A stretch of 64,000 bases of DNA, taken from Leguminivora glycinivorella (Eukaryota > Arthropoda > Insecta > Lepidoptera > Tortricidae). Both the position numbers and the translations under genes were made by a program. The notes beneath the pieces are model-generated. The model ran no database searches, was not told the origin of the DNA, and saw only the letters and a list, made by a program, of their open reading frames with translations. Location of the stretch: the NCBI RefSeq assembly GCF_023078275.1, contig NC_062990.1, forward strand, positions 11,237,549 through 11,301,548. Direction: 5' to 3'. Shown piece after piece: positions 9,317 through 18,641 of this stretch; within the stretch, counting starts at the first letter, position 1, and every line of letters starts with the position of its first letter.

Positions 9317-9439
9317 GTAAATTTAATATGCATCGTGGTATAAATTACCATACCTCCTTAAGGGAGGAACCCTTGGGTGTTGTAGAAGTCGACTGTGGGG
9401 GGCTTAGTTGTGATGTGGACAATGGGCTATTGGGGTAGC

Positions 9440-9590
9440 AACCTGCTGCCGAATGACAATCGTTGACGCTAGACGTCGATAGAAACACAGTCTGGCTCTG
9501 CGCCAATAAGGAAGTGCGATAGAGATAGATATCTACGAGCGTTTCGTTTCGTGAGCGTTTGTGTCATTCGGCTACGCACGCAGTGCTTGA
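9440..9590. repeat. Dispersed short repeat (AGTCTGGCTCTG ... CATTCGGCTACGCAC family)
   Basis: Contains CAGTCTGGCTCTG, GCGATAGAGATAGAT, GAGCGTTTGTG and CATTCGGCTACGCAC. The same series is at 16186-16290 and 53521-53630. Related GACAGAGCCAGACTGC / CACGTAGCGTCAAC pieces lie at 18905-19015 and 53670-53735. A MITE family is likely. Confidence 0.55.
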
Positions 9591-9756
9591 AACGCTAATT
9601 ATCAAAAGTTGAGATTATTCTGTCATTGATGATTAATGATTAATTATTAAATAAAACTCTTGAACCATCCTAAGCAGCGCGACGTCAAATTTATGTCATC
9701 GGCATGATAGTTACGGGCTCTGCTCATATGGAATAAACTCATTGCTCACAGCAAAG

Positions 9757-9796
9757 AGGATCGAGTATTATAGAGAGTTACTGTCAAAGTATAACC
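9757..9796 (-). repeat. Dispersed repeat copy 3, first piece (split by two insertions)
   Basis: GATCGAGTATTATAGAGAGT and TACTGTCA are the reverse complement of the end of the repeat at 7013-7295. The copy continues at 10261 and 15787. Confidence 0.7.
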
Positions 9797-10260
<464 letters not shown>

Positions 10261-10355
10261 GTGTAATCAGTGCATAGACTGCCATCTCTCGACACAAGCT
10301 TAAAACTTTTGCACCTCAGTTTTGACAATTTGGCCCATGTTAGTGTTAAAATGAT
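10261..10355 (-). repeat. Dispersed repeat copy 3, second piece
   Basis: TGCATAGACTGCCATCTCTC, CACCTCAGTTTTGACAATTT and GGCCCATG are the reverse complement of the 7013-7295 repeat. The piece stops where the DIRS element starts. Confidence 0.7.
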
Positions 10356-10365
10356 ATTAAACTTC

Positions 10366-10501
10366 TGTGATTCGCCCTTCGTGATTACACTGTATTTTAC
10401 ATGTAGTAGCACGCGAATGTGCTGCCATCGTACACAATTTTAGAGTAACATTTTTAACAAAAAAATATCTCGCCTAAATTGGGGGTATTTCATACACGTT
10501 T
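10366..10501 (+). repeat. DIRS left inverted terminal repeat
   Basis: 10381-10501 is essentially the exact reverse complement of 15601-15721. Homology also covers the outer GTGATTCGCCC motif. Confidence 0.85.
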
Positions 10502-10595
10502 TGTGTGGCGGCCATCGTGCACGTACTTTTCCTTTGTTAGTGAAATAATTGTGTTTTTACTAAGTTTAGTGTAGTGTTTTGTGTTTGCGGATAAA

Positions 10596-10742
10596 ATGGG
10601 AAAACGCAAACATCGTGAGGAAGATGAGGAAGATTACTTGGAAAGAAAAATCCGAAGTCTCGAGAGGAAAAGATTGAAGATTCGTCGCAGGCGCCGTCAT
10701 CGTAGTTATAGCCCTAGTACGTCCTCATATACAGATAATTAA
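10596..10742 (+). CDS. Small basic, coiled-coil-like leader protein of the DIRS element
   Basis: A 48-codon frame starts with ATG at 10596, shortly after the left terminal repeat, and ends TAA at 10740-10742. The product starts MGKRKHREEDEEDYLERKIR and continues with a Lys/Arg-rich stretch of about ten basic residues and a Ser/Tyr-rich end. The charged heptad-like N-terminus resembles the start of DIRS gag proteins. AAG followed by GTAAGA at 10748-10754 could be a splice donor just past the stop, so this may be a first coding exon of gag. The function is inferred from position only. Confidence 0.4.
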   Translation: MGKRKHREEDEEDYLERKIRSLERKRLKIRRRRRHRSYSPSTSSYTDN

Positions 10743-10845
10743 TATGAAGGTAAGATTTTCAGTTATCTTCGTCTAATCATTTGATAGAATGTGTTTTATG
10801 TACATGCCAGCTTTGTTTTATTAAATAGATACATTGTGCAATGAG

Positions 10846-11042
10846 TATAGTCTGTAAGGCTATTACCGACCCTAATTTATACCTTCAGTTCAATCCGAGA
10901 GGTTGATCGCTGTGTAAAAGGGAAGCACATATATTCCTAGAGCATCAGTCCGTGAGGCTATGCCGGAATACTATAGGTAAAATACCTGGTTGCGGCGAAT
11001 TGTCAATGCTATCAGTCTAGACTACAGTCCGCGAGACTGTAG
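10846..11042 (+). repeat. Array of four short hairpins in the DIRS leader
   Basis: Four stem-loops with closely related loops: 10847-10863 (ATAGTC/GGCTAT, loop TGTAA), 10889-10906 (TCAATC/GGTTGA, loop CGAGA), 10942-10963 (GCAT-AGTC/GGCT-ATGC, loop CGTGA) and 11022-11042 (CTACAGTC/GACTGTAG, loop CGCGA). The stems differ while the 5-nt loops keep the pattern YGNRA, which suggests selection on structure rather than a simple sequence repeat. Confidence 0.5.
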
Positions 11043-11396
11043 CACGACTGCCTATATGTTTAAGAACATTAATTACGTTAATTACAACGGCTTATATGTA
11101 CTATTTTATACGTAAGTATATAGATATGTAGATACGTATGTAGATACGTACGTAGTTATAGTATAACATCCAACATCGAGGAAGTAGGCGGTAGAAACAC
11201 TACCTATTACCCTACCAAATGGGCAATTCACAAAGATCACCGAGCCGCTTATGATGTCTGACCAGTATAAGCGTTGGTCTCTGATTGAAAACATCATGTC
11301 TAGAGATAAGGGTCAAAGATAATGGACACTTATTTTTTGTTGCTGAAATTAGAGCAGCATTGTGAAGGCTATTTGACCGTATTGTTATAGAATCCC
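11043..11396. other. DIRS leader/gag-intron region without a clear ORF
   Basis: AT-rich sequence with a TACG/TAGATA simple repeat at 11108-11155. No convincing coding frame; it may be an intron between the small leader frame and the gag frame starting near 11397. Confidence 0.35.
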
Positions 11397-11777
11397 TTGA
11401 CCAACAATACTGTATACGACTTAACCGATGATGAGGCCGGTGCTTCAACGTCGGGTGCGCTGCCTGCTGCTGGCGGGCTGCGATCGGTGGTCATACAGAA
11501 TGGAAGCGCCGCCGGGCCCCGCGCGGTGGACGCGCCGGCCCCCGCGCCCCCTCCCGCACCCGCCGCCGCCGCCGCGCCGGCGTGCGCGCCCGCGGCCGCG
11601 ACCACCACGCCGGCTGCGCCCGCTCCCGCGCCTACATCCGCAGCTACCACCACACAGGTGACCGGTGAACAAATTGGTTTACAAGAATCTACGCCAATTG
11701 TGACCGCGCTTAATCCCGGTTTATTATGTTTGTTGGGGAAAATTAGCGCAAGCTCCTATACTCAATCCCGAGATTAA
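11397..11777 (+). CDS. DIRS gag-like protein, N-terminal frame
   Basis: The first clear gag frame reads VYDLTDDEAGAS, then a long Ala/Pro-rich low-complexity segment (about residues 40-90), then LNPGLLCLLGK. Near 11740 the homologous reading moves to the next frame (beginning LAQAPILNPEIKV), so a 1-nt shift separates this frame from the gag C-terminal frame. The start codon is uncertain; the frame may be reached by splicing. In DIRS elements gag coats the RNA in cytoplasmic particles; here that role is inferred from position. Confidence 0.5.
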   Translation: MTNNTVYDLTDDEAGASTSGALPAAGGLRSVVIQNGSAAGPRAVDAPAPAPPPAPAAAAAPACAPAAATTTPAAPAPAPTSAATTTQVTGEQIGLQESTPIVTALNPGLLCLLGKISASSYTQSRD

Positions 11778-12396
11778 GGTCGCGTGTAATGATAATGTTT
11801 TAAAACGGGATAATATTCTAAGTGACAAGCAAAGGTTGCTCTCGACTATTATAACAGGAGTTGCCAATACATTGTCGAATATCTTGACAACAGATTCAAC
11901 TTTAGACAACAACAAACAGGGGATCATAAAGTCACTGAGCGATACAGGTAGACTATTATGTCACTTACATTTTTCAGAGACTCAGAGCAGGCGTAATTTC
12001 TTGGTGCCTAGTTTAAATAAGGAGATCAAGGATAATATTAAGGACTTAAAGCGCGATAGTTTGCTTTTTGGTAAAGACTTACAAGAAAGTCTGAAGTCAA
12101 TAAAAGCAATGACTAAAACCGGAGCAGAATTGAGACCGACTGTCACAAAGCCTAAATGGACGCCCAAGCACCAACAGGCAGGAGCAGGACCGTCGACATC
12201 GAGGGCTTTAAACTGGAGGGGCAGCCGTCGTCGGCGTCGCGGCCGCCGCCTCGCCAGAGTCGCCAGACGCCAGCGAGGACGAGCTACACGCGTGGCGGGC
12301 GCAGACCGCCGCCGCCGTCCCGCCGCGCGAGCGACCGCCGAGCGCCGCCGCCGCGGCCGCACGCCCGGACCTCGCGCCGCTAGCATCGGATGCTGA
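11740..12396 (+). CDS. DIRS gag-like protein, C-terminal frame
   Basis: From about 11740 the frame reads through a helical, conserved-looking domain: RLLCHLHFSETQSRRNFLVP, then SLLFGKDLQESLKSIKAMTKTG. This matches the usual DIRS gag pattern of a leucine-rich helix, E-T-RR and LFG-DL-E. The last 60 or so residues are Arg-rich because the GC-rich DNA at 12220-12385 is being read in a different frame from the pol reading, so the biological gag may end earlier. No zinc knuckle is visible. Confidence 0.5.
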   Translation, partial: KLAQAPILNPEIKVACNDNVLKRDNILSDKQRLLSTIITGVANTLSNILTTDSTLDNNKQGIIKSLSDTGRLLCHLHFSETQSRRNFLVPSLNKEIKDNIKDLKRDSLLFGKDLQESLKSIKAMTKTGAELRPTVTKPKWTPKHQQAGAGPSTSRALNWRGSRRRRRGRRLARVARRQRGRATRVAGADRRRRPAARATAERRRRGRTPGPRAASIGC

Positions 12397-13360
12397 TACA
12401 CAACCTCAGGCTGGTAGACTTCAATTCTTTTATAAAGTATGGTTAGGCATTACCAAGGATCCCACCGTATTGTCTTGGGTCCGTGGTGTGCGTATTCCAA
12501 TATCGGATTGTATATCTCAATCGAATATTCCTGTTAACAAACCCGAGTCGGTTGCACACGAGACGATTATGAACGAGGAAGTCAAAAAACTTATTAGTGC
12601 TGGTGCCATACAAGAATGTGATCCGTGTCAGGATCAATTCTTGTCCAGTATTTTTCTTATTAAAAAGAGTAATGGAAAAAATAGATTCATTCTAAATTTA
12701 AATTTCAATTCAATTTCAATTTCAATTTATTTATTCGTTCATCATAGGTACATAATAGATAGGTGGTAACATAGTACTTCATAGAACAGCCATGATGTGC
12801 CTTTAAAATCATTGAATAAGTTTATATGTACCCCGCACTTCAAACTCGAAGATTATAGGACAGCAATGAGACTTTTATCACAAAACGCTTACATGTGTTC
12901 AATAGATTTGAAAGACGCCTATTTTGCGATAAATATTGATCCTGATTACAGAAAATATTTACGATTTCTTTGGAAAAACAAAACATATTCACGAAGTTAA
13001 TGCGTCCTGTTGTGCAGTTTTTGCGCAATCAAGGTTTTTTATCAGTCATTTACTTAGACGACTTGTTACTCTTCGGTGACACGTATTCTAACTGTTTACA
13101 TAACTTTAATGTAACGAAAGACTTGTTAGAATCATTAGGATTTACAATAAATGTTGCTAAATCAATAGGTACACCAAGTCGAACGGCAAATTTTCTTGGG
13201 TTTAGTTTCAATTCTGCAAATTTGACAATTAATATTCCATGCGAAAAACGAGAGAGGATTAAAGACGAACTTTTATACTTTAAATCCATTCGAAGATATA
13301 AACTTCGTAATTTCGCACATTTGATAGGATTATTAGTTTCTGTTTGTCCGGCAGTACCAT
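12212..13360 (+). pseudogene. DIRS reverse transcriptase, broken
   Basis: The pol frame opens at 12212 (after a TAA) and reads through an Ala/Pro/Glu-rich linker into the DIRS RT start (AGRLQFFYKVWLGIT). RT motifs follow: SIFLIKKSNGKNRFILNL, then SIDLKDAYFAI, then the active site SVIYLDDLLLF and SIGTPSRTANFLGFS. Breaks: about 100 bp of foreign LINE-tail sequence at about 12699-12800; loss of the segment between LRFLWKNKT and IFTKLMRPV around 12985, with a frame change; and a TAG at 13360-13362. The copy therefore cannot make an active RT. Confidence 0.8.
12699..12800 (-). repeat. Tiny LINE 3'-end insertion in the DIRS RT
   Basis: On the minus strand this is TACCTATGATGAACGAATAA, then AATTGAAATTGAAATTGAA, a LINE-like 3' terminus with a TTGAAA tail. 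Coding for the RT resumes on both sides (FILNL ... KSLNKFI), so it interrupts the DIRS pol frame. Confidence 0.55.
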
Positions 13361-13362
13361 AG

Positions 13363-14331
13363 GGCTGGTTGTATACTAAGAGATTGGAAAGAATCAAATT
13401 TCTTTATTTAAGTAAAAATGATGACTATGATCAATACATTAGCATTCCGGGTAGCTTAGATGATGATCTAGATTGGTGGATATATAATATAGAAACATGT
13501 AGTAATCCGATCAAGACAGGAAATTATCAATTAGAGATATTTTCTGATGCGTCGCTAACAGGCTGGGGAGCAAGTTGCTCAGATATGACAGCCAGTGGTC
13601 AGTGGTCCAGTCATGAGCTTGGGCAACACATTAATTGTCTAGAGTTAACTGCCGCGTTTTTTGGTTTAAAAATATTTGCTAAAGATTACAAAAATTGTGA
13701 GATTTTGCTAAGGATAGACAATACCACTGCGATTTCATATATCAATCACATGGGTGGTGTTCGATTCCCACATCTGAGTGAATTAAGCCGACAGATATGG
13801 CAATGGTGCGAGGAACGCGACATGCATATATTTGCTTCGTATGTTCGTTCAGAAAACAACGATATAGATGCAGAATCACGCCGGAAACATGCAGACATTG
13901 AGTGGGAGCTAGTCGACAGTGGCTTTCGGAAAATTTGTAATTTTTTAAACAAAAGTCCAGAGATTGACCTCTTTGCGAGTCGAATAAACAAAAAATGTAC
14001 TAGATTTGTTTCGTGGCATCGTGATCCTGACGCGTACAATATCGACGCGTTTACCATATCTTGGTCGTCGTATTTCTTTTACGCTTTTCCACCATTTTGT
14101 CTAATACTTAGGATGTTGCAAAAGATAATAACAGATAAAGCGGAGAGCATTGTTGTCGTGCCACTATGGCCTACACAACCCGGGTTTCCTCTTTTTGAGA
14201 GATTATTGATTTCTGAACGAATAGAACTCCCACCTAAACCAAATTTATTGTCCTCCCCTTACAGTGTCGAACACAAGCTGCACAGGAGCCTTACCCTGGT
14301 TGCCGGAGTGTTGTCCGGGCGGCGTTCATGA
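13363..14331 (+). CDS. DIRS RNase H plus methylase-like domain
   Basis: The frame continues the pol reading after the TAG at 13360. Residues about 60-180 form an RNase H of DIRS type: IFSDASLTGWGAS, then HINCLELTAAFFGLK, then RIDNTTAISYINHMGG and a DAESR motif. The C-terminal part reads EIDLFASRINKKCTRFVSW, then DAFTISWSSYFFYAFPPF and VVPLWPTQPGFPLFERLL. This is the region described in DIRS elements as a DAM-methylase-like domain. The stop (14329-14331) overlaps the recombinase ATG by 4 nt (ATGA). Confidence 0.8.
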   Translation, partial: GWLYTKRLERIKFLYLSKNDDYDQYISIPGSLDDDLDWWIYNIETCSNPIKTGNYQLEIFSDASLTGWGASCSDMTASGQWSSHELGQHINCLELTAAFFGLKIFAKDYKNCEILLRIDNTTAISYINHMGGVRFPHLSELSRQIWQWCEERDMHIFASYVRSENNDIDAESRRKHADIEWELVDSGFRKICNFLNKSPEIDLFASRINKKCTRFVSWHRDPDAYNIDAFTISWSSYFFYAFPPFCLILRMLQKIITDKAESIVVVPLWPTQPGFPLFERLLISERIELPPKPNLLSSPYSVEHKLHRSLTLVAGVLSGRRS

Positions 14332-15284
14332 GGCAAGGCACTCCTGCAGAAGCGGCAGACATCATGCTAGCGTCACTTACAGAAACCACACTTAAGCAAT
14401 ATAATTGTTATTTAAAGAAATGGTATATATTTTGTAAAGAAAAATGTTATGATATTTTTGATGTCGGCGTAGCAGAAGTATTAGATTATTTCACATTACT
14501 TTTTAATCAAGGTCGTCAATTTGGATCAATTAATACTGCGAAAGCAGTTTTGTCATTAATATTGAATAATAATGTTATAAATAATCCAACCGTGAAACGT
14601 TTTATGACGGGAGTATACAAACTGCGGTCTCCAAATCCACGATATGATTTTACTTGGGACCCTTCAATCGTTCTTAATCATTTAACTTGTTGGTATCCAA
14701 ATGAAAGCCTTTCTTACGAGCATCTTTCTAGGAAGTTAATAACTATTTTGGCATTAGTTACGGCACACCGTGTGCAAACCTTATCGTTAATCAAGCTAAG
14801 TAATGTTCATAAATGTAATAAGAAATATATTATTAACATTACAGATAAGATTAAGACATCCGCAGTTAATCGCATGCAGCCAAAACTGATTCTGCCTTAT
14901 TTCGATGAAAATCAGTCAATTTGTCCTGCAAGGACTTTAGAATGTTATTTGGTTGTCTCATCTACCAATCGCCCAAGCGATTGTGATTTTCTTTTTACAA
15001 GTTTTAAAAAACCATTTAGAAAAGTGTGTTCACAGACCTTGAGTCGATGGATCAAAACCACTTTGCTCGAGAGTGGTATTGATACATCGATCTTCAAATC
15101 GCATAGTACGAGACACGCAAGTACGTCAGCAGCCAACCGGCTCGGGGTTAATATAGAACTGATTAAGAAGACCGCCGGTTGGTCAGATAATTCCTTGACG
15201 TTCGCTAGGTTCTATAATAGAGATGTTCTAGCGGACTCGTCCGAAGTACTTGCTCGTACAATATTACATGGTAATAATAATTGA
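14328..15284 (+). CDS. DIRS tyrosine recombinase
   Basis: 318 codons with ATG at 14328 overlapping the preceding stop. The N-terminal SAM-like part (QYNCYLKKWYIFCKEK) is followed by the catalytic domain. The first Arg is in VTAHRVQTLSLIKL (about residue 145); the H-x-x-R box is HSTRHASTSAANRLG; GWS and the nucleophile Tyr are in the C-terminal GWSDNSLTFARFYNRDV. All core residues (R, H, R, W, Y) seem present, and no stop interrupts the frame. In DIRS elements this enzyme inserts the circular cDNA into the host chromosome, replacing a DDE integrase. It is probably the best preserved gene of this copy. Confidence 0.85.
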   Translation: MRQGTPAEAADIMLASLTETTLKQYNCYLKKWYIFCKEKCYDIFDVGVAEVLDYFTLLFNQGRQFGSINTAKAVLSLILNNNVINNPTVKRFMTGVYKLRSPNPRYDFTWDPSIVLNHLTCWYPNESLSYEHLSRKLITILALVTAHRVQTLSLIKLSNVHKCNKKYIINITDKIKTSAVNRMQPKLILPYFDENQSICPARTLECYLVVSSTNRPSDCDFLFTSFKKPFRKVCSQTLSRWIKTTLLESGIDTSIFKSHSTRHASTSAANRLGVNIELIKKTAGWSDNSLTFARFYNRDVLADSSEVLARTILHGNNN

Positions 15285-15390
15285 AGTGTCTGTTGATTAC
15301 AGTTAAACTGACGTAAACGTTTGTTTTATTTACATTTTTCAAACATACATGTTTCATTTAATCTGCTATTTCGTGTAACTCTAAACATCT

Positions 15391-15512
15391 ACATGTAAAA
15401 TACAGTGTAATCACGAAGGGCGAATCACAGAAGTTTAATAGATAATCAAACGAACTTACCTGTAAGTGATGTTCGATGACTATTAAACGATGTGATTCGC
15501 CCGAGTGATTAC
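15391..15512 (+). repeat. DIRS internal complementary region
   Basis: 15391-15439 is the reverse complement of the left end (through CACAGAAGTTTAAT), and 15440-15512 is the reverse complement of the right end (AGATAATCAAACGAACTTAC onward). The junction at about 15439/15440 therefore records how the element ends abut in the circular intermediate and fixes the element boundaries. Confidence 0.85.
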
Positions 15513-15600
15513 AACCCTCCCTGACCCGAACTGGTCAAGCTCCAGATTCTACCCAATTGGTCACGAAATAGCACACGTATTTGATGGCCTTTTTTATAAG

Positions 15601-15736
15601 AAACGTGTATGAAATACCCCCAATTTAGGCGAGATATTTTTTTGTTAAAAATGTTACTCTAAAATTGTGTACGATGGCAGCACATTCGCGTGCTACTACA
15701 TGTAAAATACAGTGTAATCACTCGGGCGAATCACAT
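15601..15736 (+). repeat. DIRS right inverted terminal repeat
   Basis: Reverse complement of 10366-10501, followed by a 50-bp unique right end running to 15786. Confidence 0.85.
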
Positions 15737-15786
15737 CGTTTAATAGTCATCGAACATCACTTACAGGTAAGTTCGTTTGATTATCT

Positions 15787-15915
15787 ATTAATATTAGCGC
15801 CATCTAGCCTAGCGTTCCCCAAATGTGTAACGCCATCTAGGCCACCGTACTGTTTTCTCTAGGGCTTTGAGGTACGTTTTTTTCTTAGACTTTATCCGTC
15901 TATACGGAGTTAAGC
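15787..15915 (-). repeat. Dispersed repeat copy 3, third piece
   Basis: ATTAATATTAGCGCCATCTA and TGTAACGCCATCTAGGCCAC are the reverse complement of the 7013-7295 repeat, resuming where the DIRS element ends. Confidence 0.7.
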
Positions 15916-16084
15916 TATATGTGTTTTCTACTGACTGTACTGAAGTGTCTTCAATTTTTGAAGTTGGTTAATGATAACGTATGCTCAATGGTCCGGATTC
16001 CGGAACCCTGGCATCTGGTGCTATATTCCAATCGCTTACTTAGCAGGTGCAAACATTCGCCTCTTTTAATTTACTACTTGTTTT

Positions 16085-16182
16085 TAGGGATCCGTACGCA
16101 AAGGGGATATAGCGGGATTCTATTTTTTAGATTCTACTGTCTGTCCGTTTGTCCGTCCGTCCGTCCGTCTGTCTGTCCGTCA
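16085..16182 (+). repeat. Fragment of GGATCCGTA / TCCG-microsatellite element
   Basis: TTTTTAGGGATCCGTACGCA followed by a TCCG/TCTG microsatellite (16139-16182). This resembles an inverted, decayed end of the GGGTTCCGTAG family with GGAC repeats at 32771-33312. Confidence 0.4.
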
Positions 16183-16185
16183 ACA

Positions 16186-16290
16186 AATGTAGTCTGGCTC
16201 TGTCGCGTCAATACGCAAGAGCGATAGAGATAGATAGCGACGAAAGAGATATTATCGTGAGCGTTTGTGCATTCGGCTACGCACATTGGT
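16186..16290. repeat. Dispersed short repeat (AGTCTGGCTCTG family), copy 2
   Basis: AGTCTGGCTCTGTCGCGTCA, CAAGAGCGATAGAGATAGAT, GATATTATCGTGAGCGTTTG and CATTCGGCTACGCACA match 53521-53630 nearly base for base. Confidence 0.65.
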
Positions 16291-16341
16291 GCCCTCTCAT
16301 TGTGTTTCATCCGATGATATTGCTGCTGACTGTACTACGTC

Positions 16342-16560
16342 TGAAATGAAATGGAATGAAATATTTATTTTCCAAGTAGGCATATCACAATGCGCATATT
16401 AACGTCCAATAAAGCTACGCCGGCTCTAACCCTACGCCTCAGCCTCGAGAAGATTTCAGTCCCCCCTCAGTTGGAGGGGGGTATCCACTATGGGACCGGC
16501 AAGAAACTCGGCGGGCCACTTCTTTTCAAAACATTACAACATCTTATAATTAACATGCGT
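16342..16560 (-). repeat. LINE 3' UTR fragment with TTTCATTCCA tail
   Basis: The minus strand ends in ATTTCATTCCATTTCATTTC after GCCTACTTGGAAAATAAAT. The body contains GGCCCGCCGAGTTTCTTGCC, a block I recognise from lepidopteran LINE 3' UTRs. No coding part was recognised. Confidence 0.5.
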
Positions 16561-17326
16561 TAAAAAACAAGATACAATTTAAAAAGCAAAAGTATTCACT
16601 AAAAAAATATTAACAGACTAGGTACCTACTCTATTTATGGAAATTAATTTCAATAAATTATACAAAGTACAAAGCTATTACTATGATTAATAAGAGATGT
16701 TAGAGATGTATAGAGTCTCTAAGTATCAAGGTACATCTAAACAAAAAGAAAAATTATAAATGATGAAAAAAAAACGAACTGATACAAATAAAAGGTAACT
16801 AAAATAACTTTAGAGTTGTCAAAGACTCTTGATGTCTCAACAAAAGAAAAAGATATATAAATACTTAATCTATTTTTTTTTCCTTGGAGATGTATATGGT
16901 CTCCAAAAGTCAGAAAGTAAATAAACAAACAAGGACCGAACAGAGTGCCTCAATGTAATCTTGCTCAAAATTAATGTTAATATAATAGTATAGCCCCTAT
17001 TAGCTGAAACAGACCGGTCTTCACAAACAGCCCCCGTTCACGAGTATGGCGCGTATCTCAGCCATCGCCTCCCTCAACCTTCATTCGGGAAGATGGCGTC
17101 CACATGGCGTCTGTATAATACGTAGGTTTGAAAGATACAGTAGCGTCGTGAATCAGACGGCCACACACAATGTCCTGCCGGTGACGGCCGGAAAAAAGGT
17201 TTTGTCCGTCCGCGGTTAATGGAGTGAGAGGGCCCTTAAAATGGCTCCTAGGCTACTTGATGGGATCATTTAATTATTTTTTCTACTCCCGAACTGTTAT
17301 TCGATATTTACAGGGTGCAAATATAT
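16561..17326. other. Unassigned DNA
   Basis: AT-rich to 16970, then a more GC-balanced stretch (16990-17260) with AAGATGGCGTCCACATGGCG and GGTGACGGCCGG. There is no usable ORF, RNA gene or matching repeat in the window. Confidence 0.3.
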
Positions 17327-17668
17327 TATACATATCGTTGTCTGAGTAGCCACAACACAAGCCTTCTTGAGCTTACACTGAGAGAAATTTGCATTGTGAA
17401 TTTAACAAGTTCGACTTGTTGCGGTTTATCCGTTTGAATCAGCCAAACGTATGTTTCAAACAATATGTGCAGGTTGTTTTTATAAAATCGACTTGTTGAT
17501 TCAAATATATTGCCGATTCAAATGACAAGTAGCTTGTTGTTTGAACCAAAGAGCACGTAGGCGCTATTTTAACCAAAAAACTTGTTGAACGAACATGAAA
17601 ACTGGTTGTATTTTCTCTCAGTGTACCGTGGGCCTAAGTCAATCCGTGTAAAACTGTCCTATAATATT
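17327..17668 (+). mobile_element. SINE 3' part, interrupted by a TA-flanked MITE
   Basis: TATCGTTGTCTGAGTAGCCA, CAAGCCTTCTTGAGCTTA | CCGTGGGCCTAAGTCAATCC and CTGTCCTATAATATTTATTT follow the SINE consensus of the copies at 19850 and 50886. The break falls at 17375/17624. Confidence 0.7.
17376..17623. mobile_element. Tc1/mariner-type MITE, 248 bp, inserted in a SINE
   Basis: Inverted ends CACTGAGAGAAA / TTTCTCTCAGTG are flanked by duplicated TA (17374-17375, 17624-17625). Removing the element restores the SINE consensus, which confirms the boundaries. The interior is rich in CAACAAGT/ACTTGTTG palindromes. There is no ORF. Confidence 0.85.
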
Positions 17669-17771
17669 TATTTATATTATGACTTCTAGGTAAATCGGTA
17701 GAGAATTCTACGTAGCAGGAGATTCCAGGTTTGGATTCTGGAAAATAATTGAAAAATAAATTGCATAAATA

Positions 17772-18215
17772 CACTCTAAAAAATGAAGACCAACTAAGAG
17801 CAGTTTTCTCTTAGTTGACGTTAAGTTGATCACTACAATTACGATCTTATATAATTCAAATAAAGCTGATTGCTAAAAACAACAAGGGAATGTATGATTG
17901 AACTAATAACTTAGGTGTTTTGTTATTCCTAACCATTGTACACCTTGATCCAATTATGAACTTGTTAGGCATAACTATGTAACATAGGTTGATTCAATCC
18001 TTAGTTGAACTTACTAAGGTAATTTAGTTAACATAATTATTTTTCATGGAATTATTGAACAAGATCTTAATCGATTCAGTTACGTTGCAAAAGTAAGAGC
18101 AATCAAAATTACCTTATTTGATGTGTCTAAGATCTTATCAGGCTCGTATGGAATCAAGATGCTTGACTACGACTATCAAAATATTGATAGGAGCAACCAA
18201 ATTTTTTTTAGAGTG
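17772..18215. mobile_element. TA-flanked MITE, 444 bp
   Basis: Ends CACTCTAAAAAA / TTTTTTTTAGAGTG with TA duplicated at 17770-17771 and 18216-18217. The interior has several GTTGAT/ATCAAC motifs like the 248-bp MITE just upstream, so the two may be related. There is no ORF. Confidence 0.75.
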
Positions 18216-18641
18216 TAAGTATATTATTATGTCCATTGCTTAGTAGTTGAAGACCCTATAATAACTTTTATATTATAATAAATATATTGTGCAGTACGCG
18301 TCTTTTTGTTTATTGAAAAATGTCTACGAAATTACAATAGGTGGGAATGTTATGATTCATGTTTCCTTGACACCTGAACTTGAACCTGTTCCTTGACAAT
18401 TAATAGTGTAAATTACCTTACACTATTTGTCAAGGAACAGGTTTAATACATATTTTTATATTTACCAATCATTATTTTTCTTTGTTTCAGGTATGTCATC
18501 GCAAGGATGGTGCCATTGAATTAAAAAATCGATGGGTAAATAATCACAGACATATAATTAAAAATATCATATCGCGGAAATTTAACACCAGATATTTGCC
18601 GAATAAGGTATTAGCTTAGTAAATAATCATAACTAATACCT
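18216..18641. other. Unassigned DNA with a local inverted repeat
   Basis: ACCTGTTCCTTGACAATTAA and TAGTGTAAATTACC face TTGTCAAGGAACAGGT across 18390-18445, a hairpin of about 55 bp. No gene is seen. Confidence 0.4.

Larger units (their letters stand above)
10356..15786 (+). mobile_element. DIRS-type tyrosine-recombinase retrotransposon, 5.4 kb
   Basis: The gene order is gag-like, reverse transcriptase, RNase H with a methylase-like domain, then tyrosine recombinase. Inverted terminal repeats lie at about 10366-10501 and 15601-15736. An internal complementary region at 15391-15512 joins the reverse complements of the left and right ends, the hallmark of DIRS elements, which replicate through a circle and integrate without a long target duplication. 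Both edges fall in the sequence of an older repeat, and ATTAA is shared at the two junctions. The RT has a small LINE insertion, an internal deletion and a stop, so this copy is dead. Confidence 0.88.

Noticed and set aside
11428..11672. Arg/Pro-rich frames overlapping the DIRS gag
   Set aside because: Shadows caused by the GC-rich Ala/Pro segment; the gag frame gives the sensible composition.
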